From contig NZ_FUKI01000131.1 of assembly GCF_900163755.1 (NCBI RefSeq), positions 1 through 64,000 of the forward strand: a stretch of 64,000 nt of DNA, read 5' to 3'. This document shows, piece after piece, positions 57,101-64,000 of this stretch; within the stretch, counting starts at the first letter, position 1; each line of letters starts with the position of its first letter. Made by a program: the position numbers and the translations under genes. The notes beneath the pieces are model-generated. The model was not told the DNA's origin. It saw nothing but the letters and a program-made list of their open reading frames with translations, and searched no databases. The stretch comes from Crenothrix polyspora (GTDB lineage Bacteria > Pseudomonadota > Gammaproteobacteria > Methylococcales > Methylomonadaceae).

Positions 57101-58858
57101 TTCCTGCTCACAGTAAATTTCAGGCAATTTGAACAAGACAGAAGGGAGAATTTCCCCATTTTTTTGCCAAATAGATACTGCATTTTTGAAATTTTTTTCA
57201 GCTTTAGCATATAGCCCTTGCTTGTAATTAATATCTCCAATTTTTTCAAATGATATTGCAATATCACCATGGTTTTCCGGCAAAGTCTTTTGCCTATTCA
57301 CAAGAAGTTCACGTTGTAGGGATTCAGCTTTGTTGTAGTTATGTCGGCGAAGTTCAGAGTCAACATACGACTCAAGTATTTCTCCTGGTGTAATATGTGA
57401 ATGAGAATAATCATTATGGCTAATAGATAAAGCCAATGCCTTTTTATATAAAATTTCAGTAGACGAATCATAACGATTTTTTATACTACGAACCTCAGCT
57501 AGATTTTTCAAACAATCCACCAAACGATCTTTGTATTCGACTTCTATATTTTTATATTCGGCAATCAAATCTTCATCGGTAATATTGACGAGGCTTAGTG
57601 CTTCTGAATTATTTGTCTTCAAGGTATCTAAGCATTGCTGATAAAAGTTTTCAGCTTGTTGAAAATGGTTTTGTTCAATATGAAAGTTTCCAATATAAGA
57701 TAAGTATTCCGAAACCGAAATAAGTGCGTTGGCTGCTTCTAATTGTTTTTCTGCTTTGGAGTAATCGCCTGCTTCCCCTGCTTTTATACCAGCGGTTATA
57801 AGATCATCCCAAGATGCACCTGCAACCGTATTAGCTTTAGCTTCTGTCAAGGCTAAATGAAGTTTTACTTCTTGTTCTTGGGAGTTTTCACTATCTTGGG
57901 ATTCATCTTCTATATCCAATATTCGATGCCATTTATCCTCATCATCTGGAGAACCCTCGTCTGTTAAATTTTGCTGAATAGCGCTGTTTTCACTTTCCGT
58001 AAGGGTGTGATTAAACGTACCAGTGGCTTGGGCTTGGGTGGTGTAAGTGAGCTTTGATAATTTATCATCGTTTATGAATTCCAACATAGTGCCATCCTTT
58101 GAACCGTCAGGCACTTGTAACCAAGCTTGGCACAAATCATCAAATACATAACGCAAAGGTTGATTTACAGTTATTTCCTTCTGGTCTGGACATTGGGTTT
58201 TACCTTTTATCCTGCCTGCACCATTGTCATCAAGTAGCCAGTAACCCTTACCTTGACATAGCTTGTCACCAACAGTAAATTTTCCCTGATATTCATAATT
58301 ACCTTGCAGCTTTTTTGAAGGGCACTTATCGAGCGCCTTAAACGTTAAAGCATGCCACTCTGCTTGCAATTGCTGCCATGTTTTTTGGTAGATCGGTAAA
58401 TCTTTATATGGCTTGCCATTGTTAGCCCAATTTACTTGTCCTTGTTGAATGGTTTTGATTTCATCTGATGATAGTGAATGGCTAAACCTAGCGAAGGCTT
58501 GATCTTGTGCATATTGAAATAATTTTATTGTGCCGTCTGGCATTACTTGGAAATCATTTGAATTACTGGTAAGGCTGGAATCCCCCCAACAACTAGAACT
58601 CAATTTATACCGAAAAACGTTGTTATAAAATCTTCTTTCCAATTCAGGGCAGTTACTGCTTTTCATTTCGTCCAAACCTAAGCCCTTACCATCCACTAGC
58701 CACGTGCCTGAATACTGGCATTGTTGACCTTGAAACTTCAGTACCCCCTGATACGAATAACTCCCCTTCAGCGTAGCATTTGAACACCCCGCATAAACGT
58801 GGCTTGTAAAAAATATCAAGCTAACGGTGTAAAGCCAAAACTGCTTGCTGCTTGCCAT
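54188..58858 (-). CDS. Exported TPR-CHAT domain protein (caspase-fold protease)
   Basis: 1556 residues from the ATG at 58858, which follows GAGAGGGGATTTAC; the ATG at 58882 lacks this. The signal peptide is MASSKQFWLYTVSLIFFTSHVYA. Two small cysteine domains follow (Cys25, 47 and 70, and a second copy with similar spacing near 190-235, each C-x4-L-x-G-x-Y). TPR repeats occupy about residues 350-970. The C-terminal 350 residues are a CHAT domain with the caspase-like dyad His1379 (FATHALL) and Cys1443 (LLAACETA). CHAT proteins are proteases or scaffolds that cut partner proteins; most are cytoplasmic, so export is unusual. The 3' 1.7 kb is highly similar to the second copy at 60850. Confidence 0.88.
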   Translation of the reverse strand: MASSKQFWLYTVSLIFFTSHVYAGCSNATLKGSYSYQGVLKFQGQQCQYSGTWLVDGKGLGLDEMKSSNCPELERRFYNNVFRYKLSSSCWGDSSLTSNSNDFQVMPDGTIKLFQYAQDQAFARFSHSLSSDEIKTIQQGQVNWANNGKPYKDLPIYQKTWQQLQAEWHALTFKALDKCPSKKLQGNYEYQGKFTVGDKLCQGKGYWLLDDNGAGRIKGKTQCPDQKEITVNQPLRYVFDDLCQAWLQVPDGSKDGTMLEFINDDKLSKLTYTTQAQATGTFNHTLTESENSAIQQNLTDEGSPDDEDKWHRILDIEDESQDSENSQEQEVKLHLALTEAKANTVAGASWDDLITAGIKAGEAGDYSKAEKQLEAANALISVSEYLSYIGNFHIEQNHFQQAENFYQQCLDTLKTNNSEALSLVNITDEDLIAEYKNIEVEYKDRLVDCLKNLAEVRSIKNRYDSSTEILYKKALALSISHNDYSHSHITPGEILESYVDSELRRHNYNKAESLQRELLVNRQKTLPENHGDIAISFEKIGDINYKQGLYAKAEKNFKNAVSIWQKNGEILPSVLFKLPEIYCEQERCAEAEKLLQQALITQLKLNDYSHSTVSIMGDIGELFWKQGKYPQAEKVIRQALNVESKLKRRSFRRFLGLQKFLADTLSAQGLYHDAEALYLQRLSLIIKNKYDDSELHSKIYNDLGYFYLEHEQYGRAESFLKKAMSTQYQDDKARVIQDLGNLYVDIGWYEKAEQLLQRSISIRETAVPKIYMDQHLDILKNISHLASLYELQAENSSDMSIKKSLLSNAEKLRKQIIKELENDSLNNNKKWIHSQALSRLANCYRLQKKHEDAIPLYEKSLSLAIQLKTKPYHHVINRIQRQLANIYRDQGDYTKAETLYQEVLTKEQAHYPNSQDTADTLSDLAVLQEKKGDTVNAFNFARQSIAIIYTKMQALSENTNVSDSKPRQSVDIFNKRRNIARLLFRLQQKLMANPKTSQLTNLPEAFQTLQLAHGDQRTQSLQQTALRLSSRNPDIQKKVQALWNQQTLWQDLDKRYIEMLSKPGQESVAIAKELQIKQQAAEQEIDKLDKALQQEFPAYAQLIHPEPITLEKAQSLLKHDEALLAYLVDEEASYVFVVRPGQAPVLHRLNAKHQSISNNVDNLHESLKNPQNGLKPFDIRAAYGLYTNIFEPIEKELTDVKHIIVVTDDALQKLPLHLLVKTKPPATPDPAKEHGDYAHADWLAKHYAFSYLPAVHSLAYLRGNHNLQQGSHAKAPFIGFGNPILKEGQVAQTSQPSEQFQSLGQYVALGGDASETLRENLDNLPQTAIALKDIAEKLGVTTEPPKALFLEQEATESQVKQLSDEGRLRQHRIVGFATHALLPPVGEPGLVMTLPAKSGDKSIDEASLLTPALETGGKDDGYLTGSEAATLDLDADWVLLAACETAAMQDSPEGLSQLSKGFFVAGARSVLASQWKVDANTMQNLTRHLFKDLRDHPTLSRAEALQHSMQELINRETRCNWKCKLGLEGKYIPSHPAYWAPFVILGEGGAIPVATE
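54197..55935. repeat. Long direct repeat: 3' part of CHAT gene, second copy at about 60863-62602
   Basis: The two minus-strand CHAT genes share about 1.74 kb from the region encoding ARLLxRLQQKLMA to the end. Long identical peptides such as QTALRLSSRNPDIQKKVQ and HPEPITLEK occur in both. The copies are in the same orientation, 6.67 kb apart, so recombination between them would delete the first CHAT upstream part, the TPR gene and the small membrane protein gene. Confidence 0.85.
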
Positions 58859-59193
58859 GTAAATCCCCTCTCGTTTCAACACAACGCCTTAGTACAGCAC
58901 ATGTGTATCAGATTTTACGTAAGCTATTTCTTACATATACACAATGCCGACCGATTTTAACACTGTTTATAAACGGCTATGCAAGTCTATGTTTAAAAAG
59001 CGGTGTAGGCTGGTTGGTTCCATGCTTGTGCGCTTTACAACAAACTACTCAAAAAAAAATTTTTGTCAGATTTAACCCCATTTGTTAATGAGCAACGTAT
59101 TAGTTAATGACAGCACAGCAATAGGCTTTGACGGAAACCAAAAAATCAAAGCCGTGCAGTCTTAGTTAACAACATTAACCTGTGGAGACGCCC
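58859..59193. other. Divergent promoter region between CHAT and TPR genes
   Basis: 335 bases. No reading frame is supported. AT-rich stretches near 58910-58990 and 59048-59075 could hold promoters for the two divergent genes. I found no clear shared sigma-factor motif. Confidence 0.4.
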
Positions 59194-60423
59194 ATGAAAA
59201 AATTAAACGTGTTAACAATTGTTATGGCTATTTCGGCTGTTGGTTTCGTGCATATCACAATGGCTGAAAGTGATGAGGGTAGGGTGAGTTTATTGGCCAG
59301 CAAAAAAACCACCGAGGCCATAAAAGACATAGACAACAGCAAGTTAGATGTTAAAAAAACCTCGGTCGAGGCTCTAAAAAATGCCGCCAGCAATTCCTTT
59401 TCTTTGGCGCAAATTAAAGCCCAGCAATTAAACTACCCAGAAGCCAAAGCGTATTACCAGCAAGCGGTACAACTCGATCCGGACAATACGCTGTATTTGA
59501 ATAGCTTGGGCCTCCATCTTTACACCATGGGCGAATACACCCAGGCCGAACCCTTGTACCGGCGCAGTTTAGCGATAAGGGAAACAGCCTTAGGCAAAAA
59601 CCATCCAGATGTCGCCATCAGCCTGAACAATTTGGCGGCGTTGTATCACGCCCAAGGCCAGTATGCCCAGGCCACCCCCTTGTACCAGCGCAGTTTGGCG
59701 ATAATGGAAAAAACCATGGGCAAAGACCATCCGGATGTCGCCATCAGCCTGAACAATTTAGCAGGGCTGTATCAAACCCAAGGCCAGTACGCCCAGGCCG
59801 AACCGGTGTACCAGCGCAGTTTGGCGATACTGGAAACAACCTTAGGCAAAGACCATCCGGATGTCGCCCAAAGCCTGAACGGTTTGGCAGCGTTGTATCA
59901 TGCCCAAGGCCAGTACGCTCGGGCCGAACCCTTGCTCCAGCGCAGTTTGGCGATAAGGGAAAAAACCGTGGGCAAAGACCATCCGGATGTCGCCCAAAGC
60001 CTAAACAATTTGGCAGCGTTGTATCAAACCCAAGGCCAGTATGTCCGGGCCGAACCCTTGCTCCAGCGCAGTTTGACGATAAGGGAAACAACCTTGGGCA
60101 AAGACCATCCGGATGTCGCCACCAGTCTGTACAATTTGGCAGTGTTGTATGGTGCCCAAGGCCAGTACGCCCAGGCCGAACCTTTGTACCAGCGCAGCTT
60201 GGCGATACTGGAAACAGCCTTGGGCAAAGACCATCCGGATGTGGCCCAAAGCCTGAACAATTTAGCAACGGTGTATCAAACCCAAGGCCGATACGCCCAG
60301 GCCGAACCCTTGTACCAACGCAGTTTGGTGATAATGGAAAAAATCATGGGTAAAGACCACCCAAATGCTCAAACCGTCAGGGAAAACTTAAAGGCGTTGC
60401 AGGTACTTATTAAGCAACGTTAA
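59194..60423 (+). CDS. Secreted TPR protein of kinesin-light-chain type
   Basis: 409 residues from the ATG at 59194, which follows CTGTGGAGACGCCC; a GTG at 59182 is in frame. The signal peptide is MKKLNVLTIVMAISAVGFVHITMA. After a short region (to about residue 112) the protein is built of seven 42-residue TPRs with the pattern YAQAEPLYQRSLAI and DHPDVAxSLNNLAALY. TPRs bind peptides of partner proteins. Its strand is opposite to both flanking CHAT genes. The repeat surface resembles the TPR arrays inside those CHAT proteins, so it may be an adaptor or substrate for them; this is inference. The repeats are nearly identical, so their number may vary. Confidence 0.88.
   Translation: MKKLNVLTIVMAISAVGFVHITMAESDEGRVSLLASKKTTEAIKDIDNSKLDVKKTSVEALKNAASNSFSLAQIKAQQLNYPEAKAYYQQAVQLDPDNTLYLNSLGLHLYTMGEYTQAEPLYRRSLAIRETALGKNHPDVAISLNNLAALYHAQGQYAQATPLYQRSLAIMEKTMGKDHPDVAISLNNLAGLYQTQGQYAQAEPVYQRSLAILETTLGKDHPDVAQSLNGLAALYHAQGQYARAEPLLQRSLAIREKTVGKDHPDVAQSLNNLAALYQTQGQYVRAEPLLQRSLTIRETTLGKDHPDVATSLYNLAVLYGAQGQYAQAEPLYQRSLAILETALGKDHPDVAQSLNNLATVYQTQGRYAQAEPLYQRSLVIMEKIMGKDHPNAQTVRENLKALQVLIKQR
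59530..60411. repeat. Seven 126-bp coding tandem repeats
   Basis: The phrase CAGGCCGAACCCTTGTACC or a close variant begins units at 59542, 59668, 59794, 59920, 60046, 60172 and 60298, exactly 126 bases apart. Each unit encodes one 42-residue TPR. Several units differ by only a few bases, a sign of recent copying or homogenisation. Confidence 0.95.
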
Positions 60424-60493
60424 TTCGAATTCCAGGTACGCAAAATTCAACAGGGCTTACCCCATTAAAAATCCACCCTATTCAATCGCTCAT

Positions 60494-60757
60494 ATGAACA
60501 CACAAAAAATTAAAAATCGTTTGGTTTCATTTGGCTGGTCTTTTTTATGTGGTTCTTTCGTCTTATCGCTCTTCATTATTTTCCTTGTTCCCTTCCTTTT
60601 TAACACTAAAGAACTGGTCGATGCCACCGTTTCGGCAATCGGTTTGATTCGATGGCGAAACTATAAGGGGTTACTGGCAACTTATCTTGGGGCGTTTTTG
60701 TTTGGCTGTATTTTAGCGGCGCTCGGTATTGTGTTCGGTAATAGCCACTCAGGCTAG
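60494..60757 (+). CDS. Small two-TM membrane protein, function unknown
   Basis: 87 residues with two hydrophobic segments (about 14-36 and 60-80). The N terminus MNTQKIKNRLVSFGW is basic, so it probably sits in the cytoplasm. It follows the TPR gene by 70 bases in the same direction. There is no clear Shine-Dalgarno and no known family, so the call rests on length and the paired TM segments. Confidence 0.5.
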   Translation: MNTQKIKNRLVSFGWSFLCGSFVLSLFIIFLVPFLFNTKELVDATVSAIGLIRWRNYKGLLATYLGAFLFGCILAALGIVFGNSHSG

Positions 60758-60849
60758 CCTAACAGAAATGCCTAAACATTAGATGCATTACGCTCACGCT
60801 AATGCGCCCTATGACTACCTCAACATTTTTAATCACACCTGCACCAACC

Positions 60850-63800
60850 TTAAGGTAATTGTGCTGTGGCAACCGGTATCGCTCCACCTTCACCCAAAAT
60901 AACAAACGGTGCCCAGTAAGCCGGATGCGAAGGGATGTATTTGCCTTCTAAGCCTAATTTGCATTTCCAATTGCAACGGGTCTCTCTGTTGATCACCTGC
61001 TGCATACTGTGTTGTAACGCTTCTGCGCGGCTCAAGGTTGGGTGGTCGTGCAAGTCATTAAACAAGTGGCGGGTTAGGTGTTGCATGGCGTTAGCTTCCA
61101 CTGGCCATTGCGAGGCCAATACGCTACGCGCACCGGCCACAAAAAAACCTTTGGACAGTTGCGACAGCCCTTCGGATGTGCCTTGCAGGGTGGCGGTATT
61201 GCAGGCCGCCAGCAATACCCAGTCGGCATCCAAATCTAAGGCGGCGGCTTCGCCAGCGGTCAGGTAGCCGTCATCTTTGCCGCTACTTTCCAGCGCCGGT
61301 GTTAAATTCAGGTCAGCTTCATCTACGGATTTATCGCTTTTAGGTGGCGGTGTCAATACTAGGCCAGATTCACCGATTTCAGGCAACAGCGCATGGGTGG
61401 CAAAGCCAACAATACGGTGTTGGCGCAAGCGCCCTGAATCGCTGAGTTGTTTTACTTGGCTTTCGGTAGCGGATTGGTCCAGATAAAGTGCTTTGGGGTC
61501 TGTTAAGCTTGTTACACCGAATAAGGCGGCAATGTCAGTTAACGCGATGGCCGTTTGCGGTACGCTGACCAGATTCTCCCGCAGGGTTTCGCTGGGGTCG
61601 CCGCCCAGTGCCACGTATTGTCCCAAGCTTTGAAACTGTTCTGATGGTTGGCTTGCTTTGGCAACCAGGTTTTCTTTGAGTAACGGGTCGCCAAAACCGA
61701 TGAACGGGGCTTTGGCGTGCGAGCCTTGCCGCAGGTTGCGGTTGCCACGCAGATAGGCCAAGGAATGCACGGCAGGCAGGTAAGAGAATGCGTAGTGCCG
61801 TGCCAGCCAGTCGGCATGGGCGTAATCGCCGTGTTGCGTATCAGGAGTGGCGGGTGGCATGGTTTTTACCAACAAATGCAGCGGCAATTGTTGCAAAGCA
61901 CCGTCTGTTACAGCAAGGATGTGTTTTACGCCGTTTAGCTCCGTTTCGATGGGTTTAAATATCTTTTCATATAAACCGTAGGCGTATTTTAACTCGAAGG
62001 GTTTTAATTCTTGCTGTGGGTTTTTCAGGGCTTCACTCAAGTGGGTCACGCTATTACTTATGGCTTGATGACCTCTGTCAAGACGATGCAACACCGGTGC
62101 TTGCCCAGGACGCACCACAAACACATAGGAAGCTTCTTCATCCACCAGGTAGGTCAGCAGCGCTTCATCAGGTTTTAACAAGGCTTGCACTTTCTCTAAA
62201 GTAATGGGTTCTGGGTGAATTAACTGGGCATAAGCTGGAAAATCCTGCTGCAATGCCTTGTCTAGCTTCTCAATTTCCTGTTCCGCCACTTGTTGTTTTA
62301 TTTGTAACTCTTTGGCTATTGCGGCGCTTTCTTGGCCGGGTTTGCTCAGCATTTCAACATAACGTTTATCCAAATTTTGCCAAAGCGTTTGTTGGTTCCA
62401 CAACATTTGCACTTTTTTCTGGATGTCTGGATTGCGGCTACTTAAGCGCAGCGCAGTTTGTTGTAGGGATTGGGTTCGTTGGTCGCCGTGGGCAAGTTGC
62501 AGGGCTTGAAAGGCTTCGGGCAGATTTGTTAGCTGGCCTGTTCTAGAAGCCGCCATTAACTTTTGTTGTAGACGAACCAATAATCGGGCGGTATTTTTCC
62601 GGTTGTCGATAAGCTCGGCACTTTGAGACGAGCCATTACTGGAAGCGCTTTTATGTCCAGTCAGTGTTTGTATTTTGGCATGAATGGCTAGAGATTGCCG
62701 GGTAAAGTCCAGGGCTTTAACGGTGTCCCCTTTTTTATCGTGTAATATAGCCATAGCACTTAAGGTGATGGCGATAGGCGGATTATTGGGGTAATTGGCC
62801 TGCTCTTTATCAAGCACTGCCTGGTACAAAGTTTCAGCTTTGGCCTGACCATCACGATCACCAATATCCCGATAAATGCCAGCTAAGTTTCGCTGGGTTT
62901 TATTAATTGTGGGGTGATACGCAGGCAGTATTTTTTGTTGGATGGCTAAGCTTTGCTCATACAAAGGCTTGGCTTCTTTATATTTTTCCTGATCCTGTTT
63001 CTGGTCTTGATAGCAGGTTGCCAAATAATACAAGGTATCTGATAGTACTTGAGCATTGTCGTCTGACGGCATTGCCTTCGCCACGGCGAGCGCCTGTTTG
63101 TAAAGTGTTTCGGCTTTTTCAAAAAGCGCCTGGCTTTTGCTCCCATCTAGTTTTCCTGCTTGCTGCTGGTAAAACCGAGCCAAGTTATTCATACTATGCG
63201 CAAGATCGGGGTGGTTTTTCCGTAAGGTTTTTTGGCGGATAGCCAGGCCATTTTGCAGCAGTGGTTCAGCTTTTTCGTATTGTTCTAGAGCAACATACAT
63301 ATAAGCTAAGTTCGACATCACCAGTGCAATATTGGGATGTGATGGCGGCAATTCTCTTGATGCAGTGGCCAACGCTTTTTTTAAGTAGGGTTCTGCCTTA
63401 CCGTATTGCCCCAAGGTCATATATAAATTGCCTAGGTTGTTATAAGACTGACTAAGACTGGGAGAGCCATCTGGATTTAAAGTCTCTTGCGTTTTCGTAC
63501 TTTCCAGAAAGAGTTCTTTTGCTTCCTGATAGCGGCCTTGTTGCATGAGCGTGGTTGCCAAATTGTTTTGACATATAGCGATTGCCCCAAAATTCTTAAT
63601 TGGGTAATTTTGCCGTCTCTCCAAAACTTGCCGGTATATCTTTTCCGCATTACCCGTCATCCCTTGATCCGAATAACTGAGTGCAAGGTTGTTCAGTGCA
63701 TTAAAAGTGAAAGGATGATTTTCGCCATGTAATTTACGCAGGATATCGAGACTTTGTTGCAAGAGCTTTATTGCTTCGCCGTAGCGTCCTTGCTCTTGCT

Positions 63801-64000
63801 CAAGTCTTGACAAACTGTACAAGGCATCGGCGAACTTGTCTTGATTTTCTGGCGGGGCTTTTTGCAGGATAGTTAGGCTGTTTTGCAAATTTTCTTCGGC
63901 TTCAGCATAGCGTCCTTGTGCGCGGTTAATGTCGCCAATCTCTGAAAATGATGCCCCTATATCAGGATCATCTGCCGATAAGGTTTTTTGCCGTATCGTT
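60850..64000 (-). CDS. Second TPR-CHAT domain protein, 5' end outside window
   Basis: The frame stays open to base 64000, so the start is not seen; a TTG at 63888 lies inside a TPR and is not a start. At least 1049 residues are present. TPR repeats run to about the middle, many of the tetratricopeptide form YGKAEPYLKKALATASR. The C-terminal CHAT domain has the dyad His in FATHALL (codon at 61393-61395) and Cys in LLAACNTA (codon at 61201-61203), 64 residues apart as in the first copy. It ends with GEGGAIPVATAQLP. The paralogue at 54188 suggests a signal peptide, but this cannot be checked here. Confidence 0.9.
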   Translation of the reverse strand, partial: TIRQKTLSADDPDIGASFSEIGDINRAQGRYAEAEENLQNSLTILQKAPPENQDKFADALYSLSRLEQEQGRYGEAIKLLQQSLDILRKLHGENHPFTFNALNNLALSYSDQGMTGNAEKIYRQVLERRQNYPIKNFGAIAICQNNLATTLMQQGRYQEAKELFLESTKTQETLNPDGSPSLSQSYNNLGNLYMTLGQYGKAEPYLKKALATASRELPPSHPNIALVMSNLAYMYVALEQYEKAEPLLQNGLAIRQKTLRKNHPDLAHSMNNLARFYQQQAGKLDGSKSQALFEKAETLYKQALAVAKAMPSDDNAQVLSDTLYYLATCYQDQKQDQEKYKEAKPLYEQSLAIQQKILPAYHPTINKTQRNLAGIYRDIGDRDGQAKAETLYQAVLDKEQANYPNNPPIAITLSAMAILHDKKGDTVKALDFTRQSLAIHAKIQTLTGHKSASSNGSSQSAELIDNRKNTARLLVRLQQKLMAASRTGQLTNLPEAFQALQLAHGDQRTQSLQQTALRLSSRNPDIQKKVQMLWNQQTLWQNLDKRYVEMLSKPGQESAAIAKELQIKQQVAEQEIEKLDKALQQDFPAYAQLIHPEPITLEKVQALLKPDEALLTYLVDEEASYVFVVRPGQAPVLHRLDRGHQAISNSVTHLSEALKNPQQELKPFELKYAYGLYEKIFKPIETELNGVKHILAVTDGALQQLPLHLLVKTMPPATPDTQHGDYAHADWLARHYAFSYLPAVHSLAYLRGNRNLRQGSHAKAPFIGFGDPLLKENLVAKASQPSEQFQSLGQYVALGGDPSETLRENLVSVPQTAIALTDIAALFGVTSLTDPKALYLDQSATESQVKQLSDSGRLRQHRIVGFATHALLPEIGESGLVLTPPPKSDKSVDEADLNLTPALESSGKDDGYLTAGEAAALDLDADWVLLAACNTATLQGTSEGLSQLSKGFFVAGARSVLASQWPVEANAMQHLTRHLFNDLHDHPTLSRAEALQHSMQQVINRETRCNWKCKLGLEGKYIPSHPAYWAPFVILGEGGAIPVATAQLP

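Noticed and set aside
59744-60268. Long open frame on the minus strand opposite the TPR gene
   Set aside because: It is a shadow of the tandem repeats: the repeated DNA keeps the opposite frame open, and the peptide is low-complexity and without motif.
59530-60411. Regular repeats that at first look like a CRISPR array
   Set aside because: The 126-bp units are continuous, have no spacers and are in phase with a TPR protein with a signal peptide and start site.
63886-63888. TTG as start of the second CHAT gene
   Set aside because: The frame continues upstream with clear TPR sequence to the window edge, so the gene is simply cut by the window.

Overview
The window comes from a Gram-negative gammaproteobacterium. 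Three things show this: the fabA-fabB pair, an outer-membrane/periplasm toolkit (slt, mtgA, an L,D-transpeptidase, lipoproteins), and the classic order tRNA-fMet, rimP, nusA, infB, rbfA, truB, rpsO, pnp. A split B12-dependent ribonucleotide reductase, a PrsK-type histidine kinase of exosortase/EPS systems, REP-type palindromes and exported TPR-CHAT proteins fit an environmental lineage such as Methylococcales. That placement is an inference, because no methane-oxidation gene lies in the window.

Layout. 1-322: tail of an ISXO2/IS1595-type transposase. 387-6860: class II ribonucleotide reductase as two genes, nrdJb and nrdJa. nrdJa carries a 377-residue LAGLIDADG intein directly before its catalytic thiyl-radical cysteine and has tandem NrdR-like boxes upstream. 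Between the two genes lie two small secreted proteins, a HigBA toxin-antitoxin pair and an unknown acidic protein. 7290-10883: galU, a manC/algA-type enzyme and a translationally coupled three-gene operon of unknown function. 11118-14117: cysDN, interrupted by a four-helix-bundle gene with heptamer repeats; CysN ends in a decayed APS-kinase-like domain. 14419-23067: the tRNA-fMet/rimP-to-pnp translation and RNA operon. 23766-29517: orphan prsK, mtgA, an L,D-transpeptidase and chrA. 29514-37795: mutS, pncC, tRNA-Ser, ttcA, fabB, fabA and slt. 37839-38379: a DinJ-YafQ toxin-antitoxin pair whose toxin gene is split at an A7 tract. 38502-44487: a UPF0182 membrane protein and a secreted dimethylformamidase-beta-like protein with Ig-like repeats.

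The accessory right half has two candidate systems. The first (44611-49202) is a transmembrane Ser/Thr signalling cassette: an FHA-TM-trypsin-like protease, a PP2C phosphatase, a Hanks-type kinase, a TM/proline-rich protein and a glycine-zipper lipoprotein. The kinase and the proline-rich TM protein look like one gene broken at a nine-base G/C homopolymer. The second (51740-64000) combines an ECF-like sigma factor, a possible membrane anti-sigma protein, two paralogous TPR-CHAT (caspase-fold) proteins, the first with a signal peptide, and a secreted TPR protein built of near-identical 126-bp repeats. A TacA-TacT module, a recombinase remnant and a scrap of CHAT 3' end lie between the sigma pair and the first CHAT gene.

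Three gene breaks coincide with homopolymers (A7, G9, A6), so sequencing or assembly indels must be excluded before any is called a true pseudogene or phase-variable switch. All functions are read from sequence motifs by eye; no database search was run.
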